A stretch of DNA of 64,000 nucleotides, taken from NCBI RefSeq assembly GCF_000972845.2, contig NC_040016.1:4856701-4920700 (forward strand), written 5' to 3'. Below are positions 49,771 through 63,900 of the stretch, one piece after another. Source of the DNA: Larimichthys crocea. Lineage: Eukaryota > Chordata > Actinopteri > Sciaenidae. Numbering within the stretch: the stretch's first letter is position 1; each line of letters opens with the position of its first letter. Under the pieces are notes generated by a model that was not told where the DNA came from, made no database searches, and worked only from the letters and a program-made list of their open reading frames with translations. The position numbers were made by a program, and so were the translations under genes.

Positions 49771-51630
49771 CTGATAAGGTAAACTGACTTGTAAATTAAA
49801 AGGTGTAGTAAAGTATAAAAAACAAAAAGAAACATCTGGGCACATATTTATTAAGTGTCTCAGAATTAAGACTTCAATTAAAAAGTTAGTTGAAGCTTTA
49901 TGTAGCTGTATGAGCTGTCAACGAGGAGAAAAAGTTATTTTTCAAGAGGAAATCACATCTGTCTCTGCCAACTAAAACCGATTAATGTATGACTTATACT
50001 GTTTTTTTCATTAGTAACACTATGAATGCAGCACATTCAATAAATGACAATCAGATACACAAGAATAGCATCATCTGTGGGTGCATGACAAGCTACTTAT
50101 GCGCTATAAGTTCAAGGCTAAAAATTGATTTGTATCAAAACTAGTAAGAATTACCAACACATAAGTGGCATTTTATCTGTTTATTTATTTTTTTGCAAAC
50201 AGCCTCCAGCGCTTGTGTTCGATCGAGCATAACGTCTCACAGAACTCTGCATAAAATAAACGTTCCTTTGCTACAGAATCATCACAGATGACGTTTTGCC
50301 TCTGCTGTGTTCGATTCATTCAGCACACACACAGACACGCCCACACAATCCACACCATCAAAGATCATGCCTCCATGCCAATGATGTACATACACTGAAA
50401 CCGAGTTATTGAGTTACTTGGAAAAATGTCTCATGTGTGCTTGAAGCTATGATATTATGTGAGCTATAATAACCTGCACAAATGCAACGAAGGAACCAAT
50501 TTACATAAAATCTTTGAAAATCCCATGCATTGCCTCACAAACCATTGACTATGTATGGATTTGGAGCATTAGGGTGCAATAAACTGTTAGTCAGGTGGCA
50601 ATTTAAATATATCTGTGTCCAATATATAAAGACTGAGATATAAAGATATACAGATATAAAGAAAGACAGAGTGAGGAGCCCTTCCTATCATAAAGGTGGC
50701 AACTTAATTGCAGTCCTGCAGCAGCTGACCTTCGCGGGTTAAAGATGCTCTGGAGAATTCGGAGAAGTTAAGTTTACATTTATTGTTCTCACAGTGCAAC
50801 ACGCTGCCTGTATCCTTGAGGTCTGACAAACATACTGATTTCTTTCCTCATGAAACATTTGCAAAGCAGGAATATGTTTTGCACCACGCTCAAGGGTTTT
50901 AGGCCACTTAGAATCACCTTACTAGCCTGATATTCAGCCTAGATGTCCATTTCATTGCCACCACCATATTAATATTGCTGTCTTATTAACCGTCTGGCCA
51001 ACATGTCACTGTCAACATGAATACGAGTTTTCAGAGAATGGCAGCACAGGGTTAATAAAACAAGGGTGATAGCAACACATTTGTGCACACGTGAAAATGT
51101 GAAAAACATAGCTGCTGCTGTGAACAGAAAAACTATTAAAACGGTTTCAGTGAGTTTAGTGTCTGACTGTGGCAGTGACAACACAGTTCATTTGCAGGTT
51201 TAAACTTAACTTCAAACATCTGTCAAATTTTTAAATAATATCTGTTTTAGGATTATATGACATCTGAAGCAAAATGTTTTGATTACAAATAATCTGAAAA
51301 TAGAGAATATACGTAGGGAATTGGTGTGAAATAATTAGTGTTTGACCTTTTCAGTGCTCCTGTTGCAAAACGGTTACGAGGTGATACATTTCACTATACT
51401 TACGCATCGTTTATCTGAGAAGCCATGACAGCAGAATGAAAACAAAAGGTTGTTTTGTCAGATCACAAGAATGAAACACTTGTTGGAGATAATTATCATA
51501 ATGTGTATGAATGTCTTTGATCATCCTTTTTCTTCCCATCATTGTTTTATCTTTGGTGTAACCTTTTGAAAAAGTGATATTGTTAACCTCTATATAGTTA
51601 GTGAGAGAAATATAGAAAAATACACCATGA

Positions 51631-51661
51631 AAGAGAGAGAGAGAGGGAGAGAGAGAGGGGG
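51631..51661. repeat. (GA)n tract
   Basis: GA-rich simple repeat ending in a G run. Confidence 0.9.
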
Positions 51662-53863
51662 GTCGCTATTTAAATTGAAAGAACGACCATGTATAATTTA
51701 AGGACAAATGGCTTTCCCCTGAGACATCTCTGTCAGTTAATAGGTCACAGTTATTAACGCAAGAAACTGTTGCAGCTCACGGTACATCACAGCATTTTAG
51801 AAGCAATAATGACGGGAGAAAATGAAAAGCAAAGAGGACATTAAAGAGATGTGAGAGGAAGACAAGAAAGAATGGGGAGACAAAGAAAATAAAAGGGAAA
51901 AGCATTAAAAAATTAACAAGGATGCCTGGGAAGCTCGTGATCAGATAAAAATAGTCAGAAACAAAGAGGGATGAAGAGGCGACTCATGTTCATGGTGAAA
52001 TGTGCACACAAGACCTAAAAAGTTTTCAGAGTGGTTGCTAATGCACTGAAGTACCACTGAAATGGTTTGTATTATATAAGCACTGAAACAAACCACTATT
52101 AAAAAATTCTTAAATAATCTTAATTTGTATTTATCTAATTACTTCCAAGAATCAGTATTTGTGAGCGTGATTTGACACATGAACAGATAACAAGTACGAT
52201 TCATAAGCTTTTATGTCAAACCATTACTCATCCCTGTATTTGAATTTCAATGTGCTGAGAGTGCTTCAAGTCGAACAGGGCTCGAAATTCTGTGGCGCAT
52301 TAACTGAAAGAAACACCACGGAAGATCATTACCATGGAATACACACACTGGAGAGCTGCAGAGAGCACTTGGTTAAAAAAAGGAAGAAAAATCTGAAATT
52401 GTTAACACTCCAAGCCTGGTACCCTTGTGTTACACAGACCGTAGTTCTTTGTAACGTTCCACAGAAAGAGCAAGAGTGTAAGAGGTTGTGAATGCTAGGC
52501 GTAGAAACATCACTTGAGCCGTGGACTTTCTACAGTCTGATACACACACATTTAAAATACATAAGAATGGCACGGAGTGTGCATCCACACACACACAGGA
52601 GGATGCTCACATAGAAATTACTTAAGTGTCTTTGGCCAAACTTCTACTATGGACTGAATTAATAAATATTAATAATACTGCTGCTGTTTCTGTGCTCAAA
52701 AATAGTCATGTGATGATGCAGTCATCTCCAGGTTTGGCATTTGTTTCTGTCATTTGAAGAGAGATAGGTGAATTACTAAGCATGTTCACCTGAAAGAATA
52801 TACTGCATGACAGTTTTATTCTCAATTGTTTTTATTAATTAGTTAACTAGCATAAAGTCACCGTATGCTGTCAACACCTGTTTGTGATTAGACTTGAACC
52901 CTTCTAATGTGTAATGTGATGTGAATACAGTAAATGGAGTACGTGTGGTTAGCAAGAACTCCCCAGAATCACCTGCAAGAACTTATAAGAAAAAATAGGC
53001 CCATAGTTCCTAAAATGTGCACCAACATATGAGAACATCTTCAATATACATGCCCACACTAAAGAAATGATATCTACTAAGATTTTATCATGTAGCCGAC
53101 TGAATTTTCAAATCTCTCTTTGTATCTTTTGTTTGAGTTGGTAGTGAGCCTCTTTTCACAGATGGTAAGTTTAATATAGTGCATAACTACTTTGTTTGAT
53201 GAGTTGTGTCCATATTTATATACAGACACATATATGCATACATCTGATTGTTTTTCAACTCTGTTGAAGTGCACACACATGTTTGACTATGCATGTCAGA
53301 AGAAACAAAGGAAACATGATAATTATGTTATAATGTATTTTCAGAGCTTTTAGTCTTGACATCTGTGTTTTCAACTATTGCCTAGGGACTCCACATGACA
53401 ACTCTGCCATATATTCAGAAATGTTATTATTATGTACTGACAAGTAATAAAAAAAAACGATGCGGGGTACACGTTTCTTGAATTAAGCCAAAGCCCCTTG
53501 CAGTGTCCGTGTGCACATCCCTGGCCTGTTCATGCACATATGCATCATTTTTGTTCACATGTTATCAGTCAGCCAAATATTTTGCAACCTTCTGAGTCCC
53601 TACAGACTGTCAGACCTCTTAGCAAAGAACTGAGCATCCCGAAGATACCCTATTTAAACTTCAGCTGCAGATCATCAGCTGCTGCATTCTCTGGCTGACT
53701 TCCCGCTCGTCAAAGCAGTATAGGACATTACTGTACAGGTTGTGTGAGAATACTTAAATAAATGTGGCAGCAGTGTGCGGTGTTGAACTAATCACTTAAC
53801 AGGTCCACTGAGGGAGCGTGCTTGCCGCGAGCCTGCACTCAACACTGCTGAGTGAGAGGCAAG

Positions 53864-53864
53864 G

Positions 53865-53895
<31 letters not shown>

Positions 53896-53904
53896 TGTAT
53901 GTGA
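53864..53904. repeat. (GT)n microsatellite with TATG interruptions
   Basis: GT dinucleotides broken twice by tatg. Confidence 0.95.
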
Positions 53905-55724
53905 GTGCACTGAGGATGACTGAAGGGTTTTGGCAGAACGAGGTCACTCTGTTCTACCAGGTGAATTTGTGTGGGGGTGGACAGGATAAGGAGATGTGTT
54001 TGTGTATGTATGTGCATGTATGTATGGTTTCACTGTAATGCCTGGAAATGCACCGCCAAATTGTGTTTTCAGAAATGTAATTTTGCATTTTTTATGACCA
54101 AAAAACATTAAAGTGAAGTAAAAATAACATGGATTGTTACTTCACAACTTCACTAATGGCATGGCATCAACAAGAGCACAGAAAGCACATTTCCAGTGAG
54201 ATGAATATACTGTGGGTCCAACTTGATTACTCATCATTATAATGGCAGGGTGACAAGCTGACAGTGTATCTGCTGGATTCTCTTTGTTTTCTTCTTCCAG
54301 GAGAGTGGCAGGTGGAACTGGGGGAGCCTGTGGGTTGTACCCGATTCAAGATAAAAATTCAGTTACTATTTTAATCTTATACCAGCTAAGCACTACTAGT
54401 CCCCTCCATGCGTGCTTATTTTATCTCTTTGACAAAAATATTTAGGCATCTGTTTTTGAACCCTACCAGGCAAATACTTCCGTGTGCATGCAATAAAATA
54501 TAAATACGCAGCTAATGTGGCCCTCTGTGGACCCAGGCAGCGATGTGATGTGATGTGAACACTGCACTGCTTAATGAGTGTCTCAGGAGAAGGCAGGTAC
54601 ATGTCTTCTGTCCCTCCAGCCAACCCAGAGCAGTGCCCTTCTCTCTCAGCATCATTAACTCCTCCAGTAATGATGACAAAAACACACACTCGTGTAATGA
54701 GGTTAAGTTACATTTTTTCGAGTTGACACTACAATAAATGCAAAGCTACATAACGTGTCAACACAAAAAGTCATCATAATGAAGTTTATTAGTTGAGAAA
54801 ATTCACAATAGAAATTCACAATGGCACACATCTTGGAAGGTGATGTTGTGCTACTTAATCATATTGTTAATGAGTGACTAATAGAGGAGTTGTTTTCATA
54901 AATGCCCATACAGGCTGTGTCTCAGGAGAACACTTTTTACTGTTTGATTAATCCAGTTCAAGATGTCTTGGAGCCCTGTTATCATTTGTTACCCTACAGG
55001 GTGCATTTTATTTTCTCCTTCAGACAAACAGCCTTTCATTTATCACATCCCAGGCCGAAAAGACACCTGTCGCATAGCTGGCACCAGAGAGAGGGTGGAA
55101 AGGAGAGCCTGGGGGAAAACTAATGTTCAATGTGCTTCGTCCTAAATATTAACCAGGCGCCTCCTGCTCTAAACCTGCTGATGGTAGCCACTTCTCGATG
55201 GACTGAGGGAGGATGCGCACCAATCCTCCATGGACAACACTGCCCTACTTGTACGGAGGTGACCCTCATGTGTTCTACACAGCCCTAACATTCACCATTG
55301 TTATTTATGAGCTCACAAAGGTGTCCTCTTGCAGGGAGACCATGTGCCACCTGTTTTAGCACTAGGTTAAAGTACGGCGCAATGTAGTCTGTAAAGGTGA
55401 AACTGGAGGTGCCTGAGTGGAGCTAACCTACTCGGCAAAATGGGATACAAGTTTTAAACTAGGCTGCAAGCTTTCAAGTTAGTAACTAGCTGTTAGGCTC
55501 TAACAGCAGATTTACTAGACTCATTTTGAGGTGCGAAGGGGACCGCTTTTCAAATACTAAAACATTGTTCAATTAAGTGTGATCGTGATAATGGACATAA
55601 CAGACTCCAGATGAGATACTCAACAAAATTTCCCAACAACTACAACAACTTTTTTTGTCTGTTGCCACATCTGTCTTTCAGTTTACTGTGAGACTTTGAA
55701 TGTGTTTGCTTTGAAGCAACAGAT

Positions 55725-55900
55725 CAACATTTTGGCAAACGCTGAGAATTTGGTGAGAAAATCATTATTACTGTCATGTCTGTACACTAAATATGTAGCT
55801 GGAACCTGTTAGCTTAGCCTAAGCCTAACCCTAGCATTAAGACTTTACATTATAGTTAACACATTATATCTCGTACGTCCAAATCATACTAAAGCTGAAG
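55725..55900 (+). repeat. dispersed repeat, family C fragment
   Basis: Contains cattttggcaaacgctgaga, ctgtcatgtctgtacactaa, gttagcttagcctaagccta and aacacattatatctcgtacg, in family C order with internal loss. Confidence 0.55.
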
Positions 55901-56126
55901 GGAAACTATAGTTTGCCCTTTTTCAGAGGTTATGCTGGACAGAGCCAGACAAGCTGTTCCCCTTCGTTTTGTATAACCAGCTGCAGGCTCCAGCAGGCTA
56001 TATATTTACTGAGTGATTTCAATTTTCTTATTTCTTGTCAAGAAAACAGATAAGAATATTCCCCAAAATGTTGAAAAATTTAAAGAAAGGCAAGAACATG
56101 GAGAGCACATAACAGGAAATTGATAC

Positions 56127-56163
56127 GACACTGGGTCAAACTGGCAAAACTTGACCCAGTGTC
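56127..56163. repeat. perfect 13-bp inverted repeat
   Basis: gacactgggtcaa (56127-56139) and ttgacccagtgtc (56151-56163) are perfectly complementary with an 11-nt loop. Confidence 0.92.
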
Positions 56164-56931
56164 TGGAAACCAGAGGCATCGGAGTCTGGTCTTGTTTTTT
56201 TTAACTGTAACTAGCATTTATTTCACATTTAATGCGGTGTGCCACACTTGGTTTCAGACATTAATGTCAGGGTGCAAGAGTCCATACAAATATTTGATGA
56301 TTTAAGGTTAATTTCTTAACAGTGAAAGTCCTTTCACTCTCTGCACAAAACTTCTCTCTTAAAGTGCTCACGTACTGTAAAAAAGATTTTATGCACCTCT
56401 GGCTTTATAAAACCAGGTGGGCTTTAGTATGGGATTCAGCTGCAGGAAAGAACAGAGACCTTTGCAGGGACACCTTGAGCAATCCCTTACTGCTGATTCT
56501 TTTATTTTCTTTCTCTCAAGGAAGGTTCCCATTTAGGCCCGCAGTCAAGCAGAGAATTAAGGATGTAATCAGGACTGAAGATAGCCATCTGGACTGTATT
56601 TGTGATTAAATGAAGGGGATATAGGTTGGCAATTTCCTTATTAAGTGCTGTTGTGCTGAATAAGGCCCCTTGGGGTTTATTATCTGTTCTTTAAAATTCA
56701 TGACATTGAGAAGAACTACAACAAAGACCTACATCATTCAGCAGCTCTCGGTATGGCTGAGGATGCATAAGGGTGGAGGTTATTACTGAGTTTATCCTCA
56801 TGGAGGTTGAAGCAGCATCCCGGAAATGATTCCCCATTTCTTCCTCCTCATTTAAGTGTGCTGTTGTGCATTTATTCAAGCATTCTGTGCATGTAGACCA
56901 AATGTACACATACACAGGTACATGTCCAACC

Positions 56932-56962
56932 ATTATACTGGTATTATATATACCAGTATAAT
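56932..56962. repeat. perfect 12-bp inverted repeat
   Basis: attatactggta (56932-56943) and taccagtataat (56951-56962) flank a 7-nt AT loop. Confidence 0.92.
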
Positions 56963-57013
56963 CTTGTACATTTCAACCTTTATGAGGATACAGGATACAC
57001 TACAGGCACACAT

Positions 57014-57034
57014 ACACACACACACACACACACA
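57014..57034. repeat. (CA)n microsatellite
   Basis: About ten CA units. Confidence 0.95.
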
Positions 57035-57250
57035 TATCCCTTCACAGGGACACACAAGCACAAAGGTAGACATGGTCAATGGACTCAAAGTGAACCTTTG
57101 CAGTACGTCAAAGAATCAAGGTTGAGCAGAGGACTCTCTTTCCTATAATGAAGAGGAGATAGTTAATCTAGCATTAACGCATGGCTCCCCATGAGGAAAC
57201 ACCATGATTTAGGGAGATGTGGAGGTCTTCAGTATGCATACATACGCACG

Positions 57251-57276
57251 CTCTCTCTCTCTCTCTCTCTCTCTCT
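57251..57276. repeat. (CT)n microsatellite
   Basis: Thirteen uninterrupted CT units. Confidence 0.95.
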
Positions 57277-59559
57277 ACCCCTTTTCTCCATGGTGATGCA
57301 GACACACCACAAAGAGGGCTTGAATGAAATGGGCGTCAAACAGACATCGATTTCTAATAGGGAACTTTCTGGATCAGCGTGGGGCTTGGCCTAAGTCACG
57401 TCTGTGCTTCGGTCAAGGACACCATGTGTGGGAGCATCAACCGAACCTGTCTCTCTCCGCCAGGCACCAAATGAACCGCCGCAGCAGGACACAGGGATCA
57501 GAGAGCAGTGGGAGTCTCCTTTCATCTCTTGGGGATTAGCACTCCCATAGGAGAGAAGTATAAATGTGTGTATGTGTGCTGTGTAACACTCCATGAGAAG
57601 TATCTACCTTTTAGCCACAGGCTACACACTTCCTGTTTCAGCTACATGCTGTGAATTCCCCCCCAAGGGCATAAATATATGAGGCTCCATAGGCAAGTGA
57701 GAGATGAAGAAGCAGACATCCTCCTTGGGCGAGTTTTCTTAAAATAAACATGAAACTCTGTTTGTGTGCTCTTTCCTCATGTGCAACAGTGACGGTTACC
57801 CCACTGTAGGTTAATAATATTTAAAATATTCAGTGTGTAAAAACACTGTTCAAAGCTCCCCGTTATGTTTGAGGGGGAACCAATTTGTTATGAAGCAGTG
57901 AACACAGTAACAGAAACACCAAAAAAAAAAAACACTGACGTGCTGGAGAGTGCCATCTGTGGTAATTCTAGTACAGACATTAAACATGCATGGAAACAGT
58001 GAAGGCGTCACTGGACTGTATTCACTTAGTTCTATTGAAGAAGTAGCGCTACGGGGTGAAAGGTAAGGCAAAGAGCAAAGCCATTATGGAAATGGAATCG
58101 CGTGACAATCTGTGAGATCCTGGATCATCAGCCTCTTCACACTAAGTGACACCTTTAGTGTTGCTGCAGCGCGTGAGCTCCAAGGAGCACAGAGAGAGAA
58201 AAAACATGCGACACGGATGCAGTCAGTCTTCACCTTCCTGCCTTTTATTGTATTCTTCACTCTTTATCTTGACTCTCTTCGCACACATGCGGCAGGTCCA
58301 GTCACATGTGTACACAGCCCCTTTATACCTTCCTTCATTAATTTCTCCTACGCAGCCTGACACCGATGGCAACTCTTCACACACTGTCAGGAGAGGGAGT
58401 CTGTGTGTCTCACCTTGCTCCTTTATTGATGTCACTACTAAGAATAAGAATGACTCCTGCTGTGCTCTGTGTCCTGGATACCAAGAACAACCACTCAGCT
58501 CTAACTCTTCAAAGCTGCCTGTCTGCACATATCGAGGTACTTAGTCTCACCATGAGGCAATTTAGCAAGATTTATGTCCAATTACAACAGTCCAAATGTG
58601 AATACATCAGATCTTATTGCCCATTACTGAATAAAAACTGGAAAGCTTACATTTGGTCATATGTGAATGAGTGATCCACTCAGTTTTGATGACAGTGTTT
58701 TTTTGTTTTTTTTGTCCATATATCACCCACTGTAAATATGAAAAACAAATTTTACAACTGCCGACCTCTTCAATAAGTTATTAGAACATCCAGACAGTTC
58801 AACAGTACGGCCCACCAACCCTGTTCTTTTAAAAACAGACCTGGCCTTGCCATAGCTGAATGCCCTGGCACAGCCGTTCACCTGCGGTGTGCCCACCATG
58901 CCAGCTTAAGCCCGGACACCAGGCTCTGGGCAGCAAGCAGCGGGCAGCTCATAAATGAGTAATGGCAGTCACATTAACATTCGGTGGTAGGGTAGGCTAA
59001 GGGCAAAAAGGAGGGGGACCCAGGGAGTGCAGGTGCTCCCTCTGTCTTATAAAACAGCAGCTGATTAATGTTTGATTCTAGCTGACCTCGTTTTTTCGCT
59101 AGCACAGTGCAGTGCTAATCTACAGAGTAGGTGAGAGCGAGAGTGATGGAGCTGTAAGACTGGGTGAAGAAAAACAGTTTGTACAGGTGCTGCTTGGAAA
59201 GGTTGAGCCAGCAATATGCTGTCTTTCCTCAGGCCCTAAAGTGAAAAATATCAGCGGCACAGAATAGTTCAATCAATTCAAAATGAATTGGAGCATTCAT
59301 ATGATAGGGCATGAAAACGATCACGAGGAATGAGGTGAGGACAACAAAGGGGCCTTTTTGAGTGGGTCACAAATATTGGCTGCTTTACAAGAAAAATATA
59401 TACATATTTCATAAAATTTCAACATCTACAAGAGATTATTGGTGAAAACTTTATGACCTTTTTAATTTTTTTCCAAAGATTTTTTTGCTGTTTCGGCACA
59501 TCTCACTTAATGCTATGTTGTTAGATAAAAAATAAAAAAAACTAATTACATAATGTACA

Positions 59560-59870
59560 ATGTAAAAGGTAAATGGATTATGTAGCACCTTTCTAGTCTA
59601 GTCTAGTCTGACCACTCAAGCTGCTTTTACACTACATATATCATTCACCCATTCATATACTGCTGGCATTTGCTGCCAACTGATCATGAGTTTGGAAGAT
59701 AATCATTCACACACATTCACACACCAGTGTTACAGGCTTTGGGAGCATTTTGGGGTTCAGCATCTTGCCCGAGGACACTTCGGCATACGGACTGGAGGAG
59801 CCAGGGATCTGATTAGTGGATGACTCACTCTACCTCCTGAGCTTCAGCCACAACGACATTGTATGCACTA
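59560..59870 (-). mobile_element. dispersed fish SINE-like repeat
   Basis: Contains tttctagtctagtct, gaccactcaagctgctttta, cattcacccattcat, ggggttcagcatcttgcccg, ggacacttcggcatacggac and ctctacctcctgagcttcag, the order seen in a common teleost repeat whose right end is tRNA-like. The B-box region at the gatctgatta position is degraded. The (TCTAG)n stutter near 59590 is part of it. Confidence 0.65.
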
Positions 59871-60479
59871 ATGTATAGTTCGAGGGTGGTAAATCAACAA
59901 TATGGGCAGTGTTGTCTTACAGAGCTCAAGGGAAATCAAAAAAAGCAAATTAGTTTTCCTTAATAAAAAAGGTAAAATAAGAAAAGTTCACTTTAATGCT
60001 TCGATACGTAGAAAACAAGCCTAATATTGCACACACAGTTACATAAAATCCACTGAGGACACATATGGATGCACCGGAAGACTGAACGATCTGTCTGATG
60101 CCTGATGCAAGTTGGGTGTTGATTGGTTTCAGTTCAGATTTTTAATGTGGCATTTCTCATATTACAGTAAAGCAGTACACTATAAATATCTTTCCGAAAA
60201 TATTTTAGATGAAATACAGTCCATGCAGTAACAGAATCCTGATTCATATTTGATCAGGACTGCCTAGTTTGACAGTTTGATCTGAGCCTGCTGCGTTGTA
60301 CTGGATAAAGTTACGGGTGAGTCGTGTTTATGCAAATTCTGATATGTCAAACAGTCAGTCAACTTGAGATGTCAAATGCATCATGTGGATGGATCTCCTG
60401 TTCGCCATATAAAATAAATAGGATCCAGTGTGTCCTGCACCATGCTGTCAGCTCTGTGAAAACTGTGCTGCTTTGAGTC

Positions 60480-60935
60480 AACATGCTTACATGCTTACAA
60501 TAACAATGCTAGTTGATGTTTAGCAGATATAATGTCCACAGTGTTCTAACACACTAACATTTGCTAATTGGTACTAGTCAGTTACAGCTAAGGCTGATGG
60601 GAATGTTATTAATTTTGTCATAGCAGCTTTATAGCAAATATTTACAAGATTTGACTCAATGATGGCACTAGGAAAACAGTCAGGGGATCACAGAGGTCGC
60701 ATCATGCGTAGGATGTGTATGTCAAAAGGCATTCCATCCATTAGTTGGCAAGAACAGTGAGTCAGCCTCATCATGGAGCCAGAGGAAAAGTCGAGAGACC
60801 ACAAAAGTCGTTGGAAATCATCCTCTGGGGACTATGAATTTCATATATCCAATATTTGTTGAGATATTTTGGTCTGAAATGACAGACCAAACAATACACA
60901 CTGCCAACCATAGAGCCGCACATTTAGCATGTTTG
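60480..60935 (+). repeat. dispersed intronic repeat, family B copy 2
   Basis: Shows tgctagttgatgtttagcag, acagctaaggctgatgggaa, gatggcactaggaaaacagt, ctctggggactatgaatttc and tttgttgagatattttggtc in the order of the common fish family that also covers 46050-46515. Confidence 0.65.
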
Positions 60936-63900
60936 TATAGGACCTGAATGACAACATTAAATATTGAAGCTGAAATGACTCTGCTCACATACAAACCACA
61001 GCTGAATGGAAAAAGCCAGAGATTGCTGGAGATTGTCAGAACTATTGTGGAAAATTCAGGCAAGCACTCACAGAAGTTGATGTAGATGAAGCAGAAAGCA
61101 GCAAGTGGAAATAATAAAATAAAAAAATAAAAAAACAGCTCAAGTATTTATCATACGAAATTGCACACACTATGTGACGCATCTACTGTGTGAACACCTC
61201 AACAGATAGTCACATCTAGTGCCATTTATAAAAATCATCCACATGAATGTTTGAGGATGCATCGTGACAGATCGTTAATTCTTCTATTCATGAAATGTCA
61301 ACGGCCATGCTGCCCTGCTGGCTTGGTGAATGGTGAATGTGCTGTTTTGGATGGTGAGGAAGAACACTGTAACACTAAAATGATTCTGACAGTTGCGTGA
61401 CTGAGGAGAAGAGAAAATTAGAGTTTGTCATAGGTGAGAAAGATATGCCTCTTTATATAGTACTTCACACAACATAGATATTTCTTTTCCAGGGAGGATA
61501 CTTAACACAACTCACTTTCTCTCTCTCCAAAAGTATGAGTGGTAATACTTTGCATTGCATTACATTGTAGACGTGGATCTATTTCAGTATCTAAGCCATT
61601 GTTTGGTATAACAATAGTAATAACATGTAGGGCTGTGATGATAACCACTTGACTGCAATACCATCGTCATTATCGTCACAACTGACCGTCAGACAGTCAT
61701 GTTAGTTTTTTAACCATTCAAATGAATTGTTCTCATAAACATGTCCATCTGCACAAAGGACTCTGACACAATGATATCATTCTGATATCAGTGAATTCTT
61801 CTTCTGCTTTCAGTGGTGTTTCTGCTTTCAAGTGCAGATGAGCAATAATTACACAACAGTGTTATGTCGTTAATGGAAAAAGGCCCACTGAGGCTGGAAG
61901 TGCTCTACATAGCAAATTTACCTCTAAATGGGAAAACTGCAGCAGTGAAGAAGTGAGTCAGATAGAGTTTAAATGATATTAATGTGTCAAGTTAGTGTCG
62001 AAGAAAGTAATTTGGTAACCTAGAGGGAAGTGCAGTTAGAATAAACGTCAAGGAAACAGGAACTCAGCAGGTTTTGTCAGCTAGGATGTTGACATGCGCC
62101 GCGAGAAGTCAGCTCCGGCAGTAATCTTATAGAAGTGACAGATTAGTACTTACATAAAACGTCTGGCATGCACACATACACACATACCCATAAACACAAA
62201 TGCAGCATGCGCGCTCATTTGCCCACACACAGAATTCAGCATATTCTCACAGTAGCAATGTAATCTGTGAGTGTAAGAAACACTAAGAGGTATTTGTGAT
62301 TGACAGGCAAATCGTTTGTGCTGAAATACCATTTGACAGAGAAAAGCACAAATGCAAGAGTTAAAAGTCAGCCGCAGAAATCGTACACATGAAAGCGAAC
62401 TTGAGTATTTCGTGTGGTTTTGAAAGGCTGAGCATCTGAGGTGAAATATGTGGAAAAACATCAGGCTTTTTTTGGAAAAGAAGAAACTTAATGCTCTTTG
62501 TGCAAACCCGGGTGCCAATCATGCCCAGGCTTCTTTGAGGGCCGGGCGTCGTGTGAATGTCAGCTCCATAGTACATTATAATTCAACTCCTGAAGAATGA
62601 CAAGTTCCAACATTGCACCCGCTTCAGCGCGTGGCTCTGCCAGGAAGGGAAAACAGGGGTAATAAAAACCGCTTGCCTTTCTCTTCAAGAGACATTGTAA
62701 TTTAACTGTTGGTAGTAGGCAGTGGCAATTGGCTTTAATAATGGTCTCTACACTCTAATTTGTGCAGGGATTTGCCCAGACCGGTGTTGTCTCACAGGCC
62801 CTCTAATGCTTCTGTGCAATCCAGCGCTCTAGCTGAGAGAAGAGGAGGATGTGCCTGAAAGTACCAGGTGGAGCAGAGAGGAGAGCGATATATAAAGGGA
62901 CTGAGGGAGGGCTGGAGCTCCCACAGTGGGAGGTGATGATGGAGGGGAGAGATACTAAAGCGTGTTTTGCCATTTCCTGTTTCTCATAATATCCCATAAT
63001 GTTGGTATAATTAACCCCAGGAAATGTGGCTTCATTAGTCCCAGCACGGGTGTTAAAATGAAGTGTGAACTAATTGGTCAAGTATACACCATGGCTGGAA
63101 TAATAAAGGCTCAGTATGGTGATGTAAACAGTGGCCTTTGGAGAGACAGAAATTCCCCTAACAGCTTGACAACAAAGATGATTTTTTGTGATGCTTTATA
63201 TATTGATGGAAAACTGAAATGGGCACAGTGAAAGGAAGGTGACCACAAGTGATATAAAAACACAAGTGCCCAATGAAGAAAAGCAAAAGATCTCTATTCC
63301 CCCATTTGTATGCTCTGAACCTCAGTACAAAGCCTTAGAGCTCACTGGTTCCAGCAAGTTTTTTCTCATCTAAATCACAAAAGAGACTTTTCCTCTAGAT
63401 AAATGCATATCAAGCCTTATCTTTTTTTGGAACATATAATCCACTGGGGAAAGTTGGGCTTGTAGCCATTAGGCACTGTCCTCTGCGCCTTGACTCTGCG
63501 CCGTCTCAGCCTTTGTAGTAAAAGGTCGGAGCAAAGCTTTCCTCCATTCAACTCAGAGAGTTGGTCAAAGCCATGAGATCAAGCAGCTCCCACCTTTTTT
63601 TTATTGTAAGCCGAGACTTGAGTTGTCTCAATAGTTTTTGGAAGACGAAGTGTGAAAAAGATTCACCACAGAACAAGATCCACAAGATCTTATGTTTCCC
63701 CTGCTCTCCCGCAGGTTTGACAGCATTTCTGAGGAAAAGTTTGAAAATTTGGAAATGTGAGTCTTAAATTGGGTAAGAAAAAGGAGCTCCTCACTGGAGA
63801 CAGGCTGCCATTTTTATGCTTGTTTGTTTCCTTCTTTGCTGCTTTCTCTCTTTGCTCATACTCTTGCACAAACCATCTGCCATACACGTCCTGTGCGACT

